NCBI RefSeq assembly: GCF_040712315.1
Contig: NC_134020.1
Span: forward strand, 48,283,751-48,347,750
Direction: 5' to 3'
Source of the DNA: Castanea sativa
Taxonomy: Eukaryota; Streptophyta; Magnoliopsida; Fagales; Fagaceae
DNA length: 64,000 nucleotides
The notes under the pieces are model-generated. The model did not search any database. It was not told the origin of the DNA and saw only the letters and a list, made by a program, of their open reading frames with translations. Made by a program: the position numbers and the translations under genes. Below are positions 48,335-60,595 of the stretch, piece after piece (position 1 is the first letter of the stretch; every line of letters begins with the position of its first letter).

Positions 48335-50893
48335 TTAAGATTTCATCTTTATCAAAAGCTTGTCCTTGGAGGTCTTGGCAGGCTAGGTTGTTGCTGCTGT
48401 TGAGGAAGCTACGCCTTTACCCTTTGGATCTTCCTTGGCAGGGATAAGGAGGGTTGTTAGGGTCAAATCGTGGCTCTAAACAACCACCCCTTCTTTAGAG
48501 GAATCCTTGGGTGCGTCAGAGGGCTGGGTCACCGCAGAGGCAGCTTTCTTGAGGGCTTTCTGCTCGCAGGGAGGAGAAGGGTCATTGGATTGGGCCTCTT
48601 CAGTAGGGCTGGCAATGATGGGGGCTGTCTCATCTTGAGAGGGTAAGGGGCTTGAGGGCCAAATGGCAGGAGGGTAGTCGACATTTTCTGCCCTCTTGAA
48701 TGCCGAGGAGGCCTCAACCCCTGCCTGGTTAAGGGCTTCGTTCCACACTTAGAGGCAGTAAACTCTACATACCCCTGTTACTTTGGACCTAAAAGCTTCT
48801 TGAGTCTTAGCAATCCCCACATTGTAGGCTTCCTGCTCTGCCTGATCCTTGGCCATTTCAGCCTTCTCTAGCTTTTTTGTCAGTAATTTGTTTTGCTCAT
48901 TGGCAGCAGCAAGGTCAAGCTCGGCTTGGCGAAGCTGCTTGCGTTGTGTCTCTGCCTACCTCTCTGCCCCCTCCAAGGCAGCCGTTATGCTCTTCCTTTC
49001 ATTTTTGGATTGGGAAAGTTGAGTTTTCAGGTCCTTTATGCTCTTCTCGGCCATAGTGAAGGCCTCAACAGCAGCAATCCTCCTTCCTTCCTCGCTCTTG
49101 TATTGCCGATGAGAATATTCCACTAGCTCCTTGGCCCTAAAGGCGACATGGACAGCCTACATAAGAAGCATAACAAGTAAGTAAAGGCAAAAAAAAAAAA
49201 AAAAAGTAAATACAAGTAAATAAGATAAATGAATAAGTAATGGGTGTTAGACTTAGCCTACCTTAGCAAGGTCTCTCTTCAGACCTAAGAACACCTCATG
49301 TGTCCTCAGGGTCCTCAGCTCGGTCATATCATTGGGAAGTAGTAGAGCCTGCTTTACAGCATCTGTTACATACCCAACCTTCCCTTGCTGGGGATCCCTG
49401 ATGGAAGAGTTTGCTGGGAGTGGGGACCCATCCAACACCAAGGATAGATTCCAAGTTGGCACCCTGGTGCAGATGTCACGTCCTCTATCTCCCGGGGCCA
49501 CATCAACCTGTGACCTAGACTGGGTAGTCTTAGTAGCCTTGGCTCCTCGTTAAGGCTCAGTTTCCTTGGAGGAAACATCCTTGCCTTCTTCTATTACTTC
49601 TTTCCCTCTCTGGTCTCTCTTTCTCTTTTTATCTGTAGCCTTCTGCTAGGTATCATAAGAAGTAGGGGGAGGGGGGAGTTTAGCTTGGCTAGCAACCTCA
49701 AGCGCCTTATTCCTAGCCTGGGACTCCATCATTTCCATTAGGCTGCCCCTAGGTTTGCGTTGTATCCCCATCTCGTTTGGTAGGGAAGAAGCTTCTTCAA
49801 GATGACTGGTTTGAGTCTCAGAGGACAAGGGTTGGTCAAAAACCTCGTAGAGATCTTTTGAATTTGAAACTTCTACTATCTCTTTTTTCTCCTCTTCTTC
49901 CTCTTCTTCAATGATAGGTTGGGAGGAGGTAGCTTCATCATTTGTGTGTTGATGTGGAACGGCTACCCTAGGAATGCCTTCAGGAATTGGTTGGGTGGTA
50001 AGAGTGCCTTCTGGGATAGGAACGCCCTCGGGAAGGAGAAAACTCGGAACGATGACACTTATCCGGTGCAAGCGGGGATCTCTAGCCTTTATGACACACT
50101 TCGGCGCTTGGAAGCTTTTGGATATGGGAGTATATCTAAGAATCAGGTGCGCTGCTCTGAGTTGACCATCGCTATGGATGAACACCTCTGCCTTCAATAT
50201 CTTGTCCAAACTCGATTGGTTGACAAGGCCGAAGTTTGGAATAGCGGCGCGTTTATTTGCAAAATCATCAACAAAAGTTAGTGTGAATCAGAGGAACAAT
50301 TATATATAGAGACGAATTAAAGAAACAAAAAGAGGGACTTTTTTTATTTATTTATAAATAATCGACCTAAACCTAGAGCCACACCTGGTTTCCCCTCTCT
50401 CGTCGGGTAGGGGAGGCCATTGTGCCACTCCCCTAATACGATTAAGAAGTCCTTTTTCAAGCCCTTGTTAGAATCGAGGAGACATTGGATCAGCCTAACC
50501 TCGGGAAACCTAGACTTTAGGTAATAACCCTGCCTTTTTAGGTGGTGGAGATTATAGATCCAATTGACATCTTGGTGGGTAAGTCCCAACCCCATTCTCT
50601 CATTAAGCACGTCTACATAACCTAAAATTCTAAACATATTTAGGGCACACTAGGTAGGAAATAATCAGTGGGCCCTAAGGTGGGTAAGTCCCATCAGTGA
50701 TCGCACCCATAGGGATTCTCATCCCAACCTCTATAAAGGCGATCATCGGGATTACTACTTTTTCCTCCCACCTTTTATCATGCCATTCCCCTTCCTTATA
50801 GTATCTAATCGATACTCCTGGTGGGATCATATAGATGGCTTTGAAACTCTCTATTCTTTCCTCGGAGTCCACTAGACCGATGAATCTACCCAT
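48335..50893 (-). pseudogene. Antisense accessory ORF of element II (decayed, three exons)
   Basis: Homologue of 28352-30981, again antisense to pol. The ATG at 50891-50893 gives MGRFIGLVDSEERIESF. Exon 1 continues to the CCAG|GTGT donor near 50380, with FRILGYVDVLNERMGLGLTH in the domain shared with element I. Exon 2 starts near 50270, with SLDKILKAEVFIHSDGQL, an acidic EEEEEE stretch and GLKRDLAKV before a GTAGGC donor. Exon 3 begins at an AG acceptor near 49157 with AVHVAFRAKELVEYS and is coiled-coil-like. The C-terminal KEDPKGKGVAS ... LLIKMKS ends with TAA at 48335-48337. Stops in exon 1 (near 50650) and exon 3 break it. Intron positions match element I. Confidence 0.75.
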
Positions 50894-51135
50894 TTCTAAA
50901 GGAGGTGTGAAGGTATTTAGAAGATAGAGGAAAGAAAGAAGAGCCGGGGAGAAAAAGACAGAGAAAAGAAAAGTAGATAAAAAATAATAAACACAAGGAT
51001 TTATAAAAGACTTACACAAAAGAGAAAATTCTCCTCGGACTAGCTCTTGGAAACTGTGAGGGCACGAGTAGATTAGGTGGGTTTGCAGGTTCAATGTATG
51101 GGTGCAAAAGTGAGATGAGTGTTTAATTTGGGTAG

Positions 51136-51143
51136 TATTTATA
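51136..51143 (-). promoter_or_regulatory. TATA box of antisense accessory gene, element II
   Basis: Minus strand TTGATATAAATACTA, about 245 bp upstream of the ATG at 50893, conserved with 28072-28079 while surrounding sequence has diverged. Confidence 0.65.
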
Positions 51144-51400
51144 TCAAATAAAAGTTACAAGTGGGAAAATTCTCGCCTGGATTCTAGCAAAATCCTTAGC
51201 CGTTGGATCCGCATTGTGCCGTAGAACCTAGGGAACAAGGAGCCGTAAAAATAAATGAAGGCACGTCTTATGTGCCGAAGCATCAGGAGCGTGCCTTGGG
51301 CTGTTAAAAAGGCACCTGCGCAGTCAGGGATGATGTATGACAAGCACAGGGTAATTATGGTGACATTGGAATCCTCTTTTCTTCCTGAGGAGCCAGAAAG

Positions 51401-51419
51401 AAGAATCTCGAGGGGCTAT
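51401..51419 (+). promoter_or_regulatory. Element II polypurine tract
   Basis: AAGAATCTCGAGGGGCTAT abuts the 3' LTR, same as element I. Confidence 0.8.
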
Positions 51420-52203
51420 TGTGGGGTGGTAGGTCCAAGAGTATGTATTGGGCCCCAATCCAAGAACGTTAAATAGTCCAAGGATGGGTGAATGTCTTCC
51501 TAAGAATCTGTGTTGGTAGGTAAAGAGGTAAAGCTTGATCGTGATCGTCTAAGAAGGTGGTCTGAGGAAGATTACTTCCTTGGTTGAGTAAAGCCGAGGT
51601 CGGAGGGTATGGTTTGCAACCCGGGAACACCGCCCTAGGAGATCCTGTAGGTAAGGATATACGTCATGAGAGCTAAAGACAAGGAAAGATTATGAAATGT
51701 CTAAGAGAAAGCTGCTACCACCGCATTGAATGCTATGCAGCTAACTCTCTGGCTGTATTAATGAAAAAGTGATGTCTGAGTAGCATAGTTCAGCCTTACT
51801 GCTATTTCCAAAAACTTCAGGAAAGTGTTGATGGGACAAGTATCCAGACAAACAAGCTGATCCATACATGGAGGTTAAAGAGAGGAGGAAGAATAGTATA
51901 AAGGGCAGAGGAAACCTCCAAAATGAGAGATGGAGAGAAGAGAAAAAGCACTGTAGACCAAAGAACAATATTTGTAATCTATCTTATATAGAAGAACTAG
52001 CTTCCTCAGATTGAGTCCGAGGACTATTTTCCTTGTATAAAACTGTTTCATCTTTACTTTTTGGTCATCTTGGCCCATTACAATTGATAGACAAACTTAT
52101 TAGAACCTAGATTTCAAACCTACTCTCTACAAATTCATTGTATTGGGATCTTTGGGCCTATTCCCTTCATGTTTTGGGCTAAGGTGCAAATTGTGTCCTT
52201 ACA
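51420..52203 (+). repeat. Element II 3' LTR
   Basis: 784 bp, TGTGGGGTGG to TCCTTACA, with TATAAA at 51897-51902. It differs from the 5' LTR by several small deletions. Confidence 0.93.
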
Positions 52204-52599
52204 CTTTTTTTTTTTTTAAAAACCCTAAAAATGATTAAAAGAATTTCTTAAAATTTTCCAAGAGACTTTTTTTTTTTCAAATAAAATAAAAATTAAGAAC
52301 ATTTTCAGTTTTTCTTGCATTTTCTTGGCAACCAAACACAAGGCACACAAAAGTTAAATTTACAAATCTTCTGCATATATAGACACAAAAATCAAACCTA
52401 ATACTTAACTAAATCAAAACCCAGCCGAGTTGAATAATGGTAATGGAATTTAATAGATATCCTCTTTGTACAGGATATTGTCCCTTTTGTGCCTTTTTCG
52501 GTAAGGGTTTTGTTGTGATTCCTTTCTCTTCCAATCTTGTTCCTTTGTCGCTTGGGTTTCTTTATCCTTAACTTTTCATTTTGTTTTATGTAAGTCTCA

Positions 52600-53401
52600 A
52601 GGCCAAATTTTCCATATAACACCCATTTTCAAACATATTCGTTACTTAGCATCGTTTTCAAACTTATTAGCAAACTAACATCTCGAATATCTTAGATTCG
52701 AGTTCAGTATAGCAACTTGAGTCTCCAAGACTCGAGTTCCATGTGCTGGCAACTAGAACTCGAGTATTAAAGACTCAAGTTCCTCAAAACAGAACCAAAA
52801 GAACAAAATTCACAAACACCTTTAGCTCCTCATGCTCACAGCTTCAAGTCTCACTTTCACTTTCAATTTCTCACAGATTTGTATAGCATCCTTCTAGGTC
52901 TCACTTTCAAATCCTTCACAAGTCTTCACCAGCAAGACCAAACCCAAACCCAACAAACGCGCCGATCGGAACTTGCAAAACCAAAACCAACAAACACGTC
53001 GATCGGAACCCGAAAAACCAAACCCATTAAATGCACCACCACCTCATCTTGATCCCGATCGCTGCTTGGGTTTTGTTCGAGCCACTGCCTAGAACCTAGG
53101 TTTGTTGCTTTGTGTTACTGTTTTGATCTCACTGGGCTTGTTGCTTCGTGATTCTATTTTTTGTTTCTCTGGGTGTTGTGGTTTCTATTTTGATCTTCGT
53201 GTTTCTGTTTTTGTTGCTTCTTTAGGGAACTCGAGTCTTATTGAGTCAAGTTCACATGGAAGTTGAGTCTCTGAGACTCGAGTTGCTACAGTAATAAACT
53301 TGAGTCTAAGAGACTTGAGATGTTAGTTTGCTAATAAGTTTGGAAATGATGCTAACTAATGAATATGTTTAAAAAATTGTAGCTATATTGCAAATTTGGC
53401 C
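52600..53401. mobile_element. Mutator-like non-autonomous element with long TIRs
   Basis: Inverted arms of about 170-200 bp (52600-52790 and about 53220-53401) starting GGCCAAATTT. Flanking 9-mers TAAGTCTCA (52591-52599) and TAAGTCACA (53402-53410) differ at one base; 9-bp duplications are the Mutator hallmark. The interior (52800-53215) is gene-like leader sequence without a frame. The arms repeat CTCGAGT/ACTCGAG motifs. Confidence 0.8.
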
Positions 53402-53410
53402 TAAGTCACA

Positions 53411-53906
53411 GATTGCATCCTCTTTGTTTTTCCCATTTTGTCATTTTCCCATAGCGTGCTTTCATCTACTTCCATTGATTATAGCTTGGGTCCCAATAGC
53501 CACCATAGCAGAAAGTAGACACTATAATTAAAGGCCCAAGGATTAAACTAAACCCTACTTTGCTCCTTCGTTGTCGCTTTGTGGCTTTACAATGTGGGTT
53601 TGAAAGTAAAAGCTGTCGAATTCAACATATTGGGGGGCAAATGAAGTCAGATCTGGTACAAATAGACACTAGAATCTACAGGAATTGAACGAAACAGATA
53701 ATAGATCTGTGTGAGCAGAATGAAAGGATTTTTACAGGAAATCTACAAAGTGGAATTGAACCCAGAGAGAATGAGAGAAGAGAGAAAAAGAGAATAGGGG
53801 AAAATTAAAGATGGTTTTAGAAATTAATTTTTTTTGTTTTTAATTTAAAAAAAAATTAAAATGCTAATGTGACATTTTTAAATTCCAAATAAAATATATT
53901 ATGAGT
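53411..53906. other. Intergenic, no gene seen
   Basis: AT-rich sequence with a purine-rich patch near 53770-53800; no coding support. Confidence 0.5.
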
Positions 53907-54079
53907 CATGCTACAGCTAAAAGCTATTTTACAACATTTTTACAAACTATTGATGTGTCCAACTTCTTATTGGTTTTCATCTAGGCCTACTATTAACATT
54001 ACTTTTTTATTTACCAATAACCAATCACCACATCAGCAGTTTGTAAATTTTTTGTAAAATAATTTGAATCTCTAGCATT
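53907..54079. mobile_element. MITE, family with 61064-61242 (copy 1)
   Basis: Ends ATGCTACAGCTAAAAGC on the left and inverted GCTAGAG... on the right, both leading into a TATTTTACAA-like subterminal stretch. The same ends and interior (CTGATGTG, ACCAATTA-like blocks) occur at 61064-61242. Confidence 0.75.
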
Positions 54080-54285
54080 AGTACCACATAAGCTCAAGTA
54101 TGCCAACTATGCAATCTGTTAGTCATGTAGACATTTTTCGTTAGTAAGATAACGATGGGACCAAATTAGCTTCAAATTGAAAACAATGGTGACCAAATTG
54201 ACTATACCAAAATTTAGAGACCAAATTGTTTGTGACTTTAAAATATAATGAATAAAATTGCATTTTCACCTAAACATAATTGACG
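54080..54285 (-). repeat. Dispersed repeat, inverted copy of 39030-39220
   Basis: Reverse complement aligns with 39030-39220 over most of its length. Confidence 0.75.
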
Positions 54286-54445
54286 GTAACTTTGGGTCTA
54301 TCAAAAGTTGACAAGAGACCCAAAGTCCATTAGAGCTAATAAAACGTAATTTGCAATTATATTTACAGTGGTGCTAAATATAATTAATGGTACCTTTGGG
54401 TCTATCAAGAGTTAACAAGAGGCCCAAAGCCCATTGAAGCTAGAG
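54272..54445 (+). repeat. Imperfect tandem duplication, about 102-bp period
   Basis: TTTGGGTCTATCAA and the following AGTT.ACAAGAG.CCCAAAG block occur twice, about 102 bases apart. Confidence 0.8.
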
Positions 54446-54570
54446 TTTATTATATCCTTTGGTCTCATCTCAAGCCACAAATTAAAACCCAATGAATTAA
54501 TTAATTATTTTGTCAGAAAAAAAATAAAAATGATAATTTTTTTCAAAGTAAATGGCTGCTAAGTCATTTT

Positions 54571-54626
<56 letters not shown>

Positions 54627-56384
54627 GAAATAAGAATAACTACTAAGTCATTTTTTGACCCAAAAAAAAAATCCTATATATAAGTTTGGGTTTCAAGAAA
54701 ATAAAATTTGGCCCCCCTTAATTACCTCCAAAATCTTCACGCCCCTTCCTTCAAAATTGTGGCCCTTGACCAAAATTTAACCCAAATAACATCACAAATC
54801 AAACGAAAAAAAAAACACATATAAGCCAAAACAACCACTAATCATCAGCCCACAAAATTTAATAAAAACTTCACAAGTATAAATTTAAAAAATTGACACC
54901 CACAGCCCACACAGGTTCATGCATTAGCCCATTTTATCCTGAGAAATTGACCCAAAAAAATTCAAAAATAAAAAAGAGAAATACTAGTTATCCCCCTCCT
55001 CTTCTTTGAATGAAGAAAGCAAGGAGAGATGAAGTCATATGAGATGTGTTAACGGGCATCATAAGATGTCTGTTAAGAAATTTCATTGTCAGATTATTGA
55101 CTAACTTTATTGGCACAAAGCCAAGTGTATAGGGAGAAAGAAAAGTTGCAGTTGAAGTTGAAATTTTAACAAAGAGAACAAAATACCCTTTCGCACATTT
55201 TTTGCCAACTCAAGCTTAACCATACTTCTGCCGTTTATCCTAAAAAAACAAACAAAGAATGGAGAGTTCAAAACTTTTAGACTTCCATTCCAACTTTTGT
55301 GCAGCAAGATTCAATGCTAAGGGGTTTCCCAATTCGTTCCTGGATGGAAGAGCTACATCAACTCAATGAGAGTATATGTAAAAAAAATAAAGCTGTGTGC
55401 ATCTGAAATGTATGCCATCAATTTTTATTTTTGTTTCTTCTCAAGCTAAGATCTTTTTAGTGTTAAATTAAGGTTATGTTTCTAAGGGCATAATTGGAGG
55501 ATTCTAATTGAAGTCCGCACTGTCATCTATGCATTATCTAAAATTTGAAATTGTAACACAAATAATATTGATTTTATGGCTTGAACATGAGCATAGCAGT
55601 CTTTGCACGTGATAAATTTTGTTGTTACTAAAATAGTGTTACGAAAAAGTCAGGCAACTTTTTTTTTTTTTTTTTTCATTGAAATCCTACCACTACTACT
55701 TAAGAGCAAGACTTAGGTACAATACTTAGGTGTTATTCTTTAGGATCATCTTTTAAGATTCTACCATGTAGATTTTTTCTCATGGGAAGGAAGTGTATAT
55801 TTTAATTAAATAGCCACATGGTTGAATCTTAAGAGGGGAACTTAAGGAACAGCACCTAAGGTATTGTACCTAAGTTTTGTCCACTACTGAAACCCCTTCC
55901 CCTTGTATTTATGTGCTTGGGAGGTACCAAGCTGCCTAAGAGGCGGTTGGAAGTTCAAGCTACTTATAACTTGAGTTTTATTTATTTATTATACATTTAT
56001 AGGCATTGATAAGTTATTGTTTATAGTCAAATAAAATTTCAAGAGTCTTATACCTTAACCAACACTTTATGATGTTCAATGAAGATGTCTAGATTCAAAT
56101 CTCCTCCCTTAACTAACAAATTATTAAAAAAACGAAAATAAAATAAATTAAGCTTTTAAGGATTGTAAGAGGGTTTACAATGAGCTTAATAAAGCCCCAA
56201 TTTTCCAATTTTTTTTCTTCGTCAAACCCTTTTTTTTTTGGGCCTCCAAAAAATTTGCCAACACTGTTTGATATTGTAGCTCTACCAAAATAATTATTTC
56301 TGACCCATTTTTTTTAAGGTTACAATTATACTATGGATGAATCATGAATCTAAATGCTAAATTCCTAAACTAGCTTGTTTCATT
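54446..56384. other. Intergenic, no gene seen
   Basis: Includes the TA microsatellite 54575-54622, flanked by a repeated CTAAGTCATTTTTTGA. Short frames such as 55107-55307 minus have no recognisable motif. Confidence 0.5.
54575..54622. repeat. (TA)n microsatellite
   Basis: About 24 TA units. Confidence 0.95.
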
Positions 56385-56640
56385 TGTATGTAAAATTCTA
56401 TGGAGCTATTTTCGCAGATGAAGGTTGTGTTGGTTTGGGAATGGTAATACAAAATCAAGAGGGGCTTGTCATGGCTTCCCTATCCCGATTGATACCTATA
56501 CCCTTAATAGTCTTCGAGGTTGAAGCTTTGGTGGCTCGACGGGCATGGAGCTTGCTCTTGAGCTGCGTTTCAACAGTGTTGAATTGGAAGGAGACTTGGC
56601 AGTTCTAATCAGTGCCCTCAACGTGTGTATTTTATCTTTA
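56385..56640 (+). pseudogene. RNase H-like (RVT_3) relic of a non-LTR element
   Basis: Frame 56375-56608 reads FYGAIFADEGCVGLGMVIQN then EGLVMASLS ... VFEVEALVARRAWSL. This matches the plant RNase H-like domain attached to LINE-type reverse transcriptases (DGA, G-x-G-x-V-I-R-N, E-x-E-A-x-A). The catalytic first Asp is replaced by Tyr, the frame shifts near 56570, and an upstream stop cuts it off. No RT remains. Confidence 0.7.
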
Positions 56641-57236
56641 GATCAAAATACAATTTTGTTGATCAATTTATATAAGCAAAAGAGTCCTAAATCAGGATAA
56701 TAGGCAGATTGCGAATGCATTATAAAACAACATGTTGACAATGTTTAATTGAAAGCCATCCTTGGAGACATTAACCTGTTTTGGCAAAATTGTTAATAGG
56801 CTTCCTCCAAAACATTTTTTTCTATCAGATTGCTTCTCTAATATAAAATTTTAACCAATTTCCATGCCATTTAAATACTGCAATTTAAATAAAAAAATTA
56901 AATAAATAAATAAAAGCACTTTAAAAATTGGATTCTAAAATGAGAATAATGATTATTTTAAATGGCAGTAGGTGTGAACGTATCTGCATCTTGCATTTTA
57001 CATGGTGGGATGTGTGTGTGTATATTTAAATTGTATAAGTCTTAGCATCTGCGTACAAGTAATAGGTACTTTATCACATGATATTTTTATAGTGAAGACC
57101 TTAATAAAGTTGAAGGAAAACCGGTCATGATTGGATATGATGTCCTTATTATAGAAGTGAAAAAAAAAAAAAAAAAAAACCATATTGAAGCTTATGAGCA
57201 TTGATTTCTTATGACTTATGAGAGGTTATTTTGAGT
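56641..57236. other. Intergenic, no gene seen
   Basis: AT-rich, with a poly-A run at about 57161-57179. Confidence 0.5.
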
Positions 57237-57458
57237 GAGTCCAAATCTTCTGTCTCACTTTTCCTACTCCACTCTATACTCCACCAATAAAAACTTGCCA
57301 CGTGTTCTCCTAATTAATTAAATACTATCATTATTGACTTATTAATGCTACCTTTATTAATTAATAGTAGTATTTAATTAATTAGGTGAACACGTGGCAA
57401 GTTTTTATTGGTGGAGAATAGAGTGGAGCAGAAAAAGTGAGACAGAAGATTTTGACTC
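57237..57458. mobile_element. Mutator-like MITE, 222 bp, perfect 9-bp duplication
   Basis: Inverted arms of about 95 bp (GAGTCCAAATCTTCTGTCTC on the left) with a small loop near 57340-57365. Both sides carry ATTTTGAGT (57228-57236 and 57459-57467). The arms include a CACGTG (G-box) core in CCACGTGTTC. Confidence 0.9.
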
Positions 57459-57887
57459 ATTTTGAGTAAGTATGCTTGAGAGAGACACACATAGCTAAAC
57501 CTTTTTTGGGTTTAGAGATCAGTATGAAATGTCATAAATAAGAAATAATAAATGAAATCAATCAAAATATCAGCATTAATGAGTGTCTTTTTTTTGTTGT
57601 TGTTATGAATAGAAAATTATGACATTAAATCCAAAAAAGAAAAAAGAAAAAAACACTCATCATGCATGTGATTAGGCTAGTTATTAATTATTTGAGTGCA
57701 TCAAATTTTTAGAAGAAGTTCAATTGAATCCAATTTATTTATATTAACTATATAAAAAGAGCTCATAAGCTCATGAATAGTATTTTTGGTTTATTCAATT
57801 GGTGAGCTACACCTTTTCTTTTCTTTTCTTTTCTCCTTCAAATACGCAGTTGGTTTGAGTTTTTTTTTTTTTTTTTTTTTTTTAGGG

Positions 57888-58085
57888 ATCTTTATATGTT
57901 TACTGTGTACTTGCAATGTAAGCTTACATTGTAGACATATAAAAAGTGGCAATATTATACACATTTGTAAAAAAAAAAAATGGTAAATATTGTACAAATT
58001 TTGCAAATGTTTACAAAATTTGCCAATTTTCATGTGTCTACAATATAAATTTATATTGTAAGTACAATGTATACATAAAGATATT
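57888..58085. mobile_element. Fold-back element
   Basis: Arms of about 80-95 bp: ATCTTTATATGTTTAC on the left matches the inverted GTATACATAAAGAT on the right, both with a TTGTAGACA block. Boundaries approximate. Confidence 0.7.
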
Positions 58086-60049
58086 GTGAAAATGTAATGA
58101 CGCATGTGTCACTTCCTGATGGGTCAAAATAAAATAAAATATCATACCGAGACCTAGCACAACTAAAAATAATGGTATTGTATTGTGAAAATGTCATGAC
58201 ATTTTGTTGTTATCACAATATTTTTATAACTACTAAGGTGTAAATTCTTTATAGGTCAAGATAAGATAATAAAATATTAGACTGAGATCCACTACGGTTG
58301 AAAATAAAGGTATTGTGAAAACGTTGTAATATTTTTTTGTATTCAGACTTTTTTTTTTTTTTTTGGTTTAGTCAAATTTAGTAATCTATATATAAAAAGA
58401 GTGAATGAGAAAAGTTACCGTAGCTTCGCTACAGTAGTTTTGGCTTGTTCAATTTTCACTGTTTTGCTAGCTGCTTTTTTTTGTGTTTTTTTTTTTTTTG
58501 TGAATGCGTAAAGCTACAATAGATTTGCTACATTATTTTTTGTTTGTCCAATTCGCACCGTTTCACATTATAATAAAAATATTAAACAAAAAATTGGCAC
58601 AACATTTTCACAATTGTTAAAGTGTTAATTCCTTATAGGAAGAAATTAAATGATAAAATATCATACTAGAGCCAACCACAACTAAAAATAAAGTTATTGT
58701 GAAAAAAGAAGTGATATATCCACAATATTTTTCACAATACTTTCATAACCAATTATAGATGGTAAATTGTTTTTGGTTTTAATTTAAACTTACCAATGAA
58801 ACAACTTTTTTGCCCACCAATAACACCTGTAACAACCAACTACTTATGATTTGTTGTGAAAATGTTTTGGACATATCATTTATTTTGTGAAAATGTTAAA
58901 ACATCTTAGTTTTGTCACATTATTTTCAAAACTATTAAGCTGTCAATTCTTTATAAGTCAAAATAAAATATAAGAAAATTATAAAAGTATTATAAAAATG
59001 TTATGTCATTATTTTGTGTTTTTAGAAATTTTTTGTTTGTTTTGAGCCAAAATTCATGGTTTTACATACAATTTTCTTGGGTTGACTTTTTGTATTTTTT
59101 TTTTCTTTGCGTACCATTTTTAAGTAAAACCACACAGTTTTACACAGAAAAACATAAACAAAAACTTAGCATAGAAACACTTTTCATCCTCTATGTTTGG
59201 GGTAGTTTACAATTCCTTCTTAAACTTTAAATTCAAGCAATTCTTTCCTTAATATTTTGAAAAATAGCAAATATGTCATATTGTTATTCTCTCAGTTAAA
59301 CCCTAATGAAAGCTTATGATCCTTAAAATATTTTATTGTGTAATGTCTAAAATACTCCCACTAAATTTTAACATTTCAAAAATTTTCTTCACATGTTTTG
59401 AGTTTTAGATAGTAGTAATTCTTGAAAAGTTGGAATGATGATATATGGTATTTTATTTTTATCTAAAGAACATTAATTTCTTTGGTTAAAATTTTTGAAA
59501 TTTATAATTTATCTAATGGAAAATTCGATGACATATACCTTTTGTTATCTTTTTTTTTTTTTTTTTTTTCCTTAGCAAAGCTCAGTTGTTTATTGTTGGA
59601 AGATGATGATATTCATTATCATTCTTAGAAGTCTTTAGTGAGTGGATATATTAAATTTAGCAAATAGGTACTAAAAAACTATTATAGTAAAATAGATATT
59701 TATATGTTAAATAGCTACCCTATAACTTTGTGGTTGATCAAAATTCTTATACGAATGATATTAACTTTTTATGTCATAATTATTAAAATTCTTAAAATTA
59801 ATGTCTTTTTTAATTAACGTAAAACTTTATGTACTTTAAAAATTAAATAATTTATATTTTTTTGGTGATACAAATAAAATCTAAAATTAATCTTAATTAT
59901 TGTTCTTTTTCCATGGCAAGCAGATGCTGCTATAACAAGTTTAAACAATAAAAGTATTAAATGAAAGTCTTAATTGAATCCAATTTATTTTTAAAAAATA
60001 AAAGTGTTGAATGTAAGTTACATTATTATAAAATCAGTGCTATGTTTTT
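58086..60049. other. Degenerate MITE-like repeats, no gene
   Basis: Blocks with AAAATAAAGGTATTGTGAAAA and AAAATATCATAC motifs recur near 58130-58190, 58260-58320 and 58640-58700, with fragments near 58900-58950. They look like pieces of one MITE family. No coding region is supported. Confidence 0.5.
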
Positions 60050-60595
60050 TGACAAAACTTTAGATCTGAAAATAAAGTACCGCGTATTTTTTTTAGAAAA
60101 CTTTATATTTAACCAAACTTTATATGTGAAAACTAAAGTACTATGTATTTTTTAAACAAAAGTTTATATCAAGAGATCAAGTACCTTGTATTATTTTTAA
60201 CAAAACTTTATATCGAAAGATAAAGTACCGTGTATCTTTTTATTAAACTTTCCCTCTTCCTTAAAAAAAAAAGTACCATGTATTTTTCAATCAAGTATTG
60301 CGTGTGAATTTTTTTAACAAAACTTTATATCTTAAAGATAAAGTCCCGTGTATTTTTTTAACAAAACTTTATATTAGAAAGATAAAGTACCGTGTATTTT
60401 TTTTTAACAAAACTTTATATATGCAAGATCAAGTACAGTGTGTGTATTTTTTTTTAACAAAACTTTATATATGCAAGATCAAGTACAGTGTGTGTATTTT
60501 TTTTTTTAACAAAACTTTATATATGCAAGATCAAGTACAGTGTGTATTTTTGAACAAAACTTTATATCTAAAAGATAAAGTACCGTGTATTTACC
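60050..60595 (+). repeat. Minisatellite, about 45-55-bp units
   Basis: ACAAAACTTTATAT followed by an A/G block and AAGTACCGTGTATTTTT repeats about ten times with length variation in the T-run. The open frame at 60298-60714 arises from this repetition and is not a gene. Confidence 0.9.

Larger units (their letters stand above)
39702..52203 (+). mobile_element. Ty3 Tat-lineage LTR retrotransposon, element II (decayed)
   Basis: 12.5-kb element of the same family as element I but on the plus strand: 5' LTR 39702-40501, primer-binding site, gag-pro-pol relics, 162-bp tandem array, antisense accessory gene relic, polypurine tract (51401-51419), 3' LTR 51420-52203. Flanking pentamers CTCTT and CTTTT agree at 4 of 5. 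The LTRs differ by indels and many substitutions, and pol has many stops, so it is clearly older than element I. A foreign solo LTR (44115-45374) interrupts pol. Confidence 0.95.

Noticed and set aside
49919..50281. Plus-strand open frame in element II
   Set aside because: Shadow of the antisense accessory gene exon 2.
55930..55975. tRNA-like string with GGTTGGAAGTTCAAGC
   Set aside because: No cloverleaf can be drawn with matching acceptor stem; probably a chance or a SINE-like remnant.
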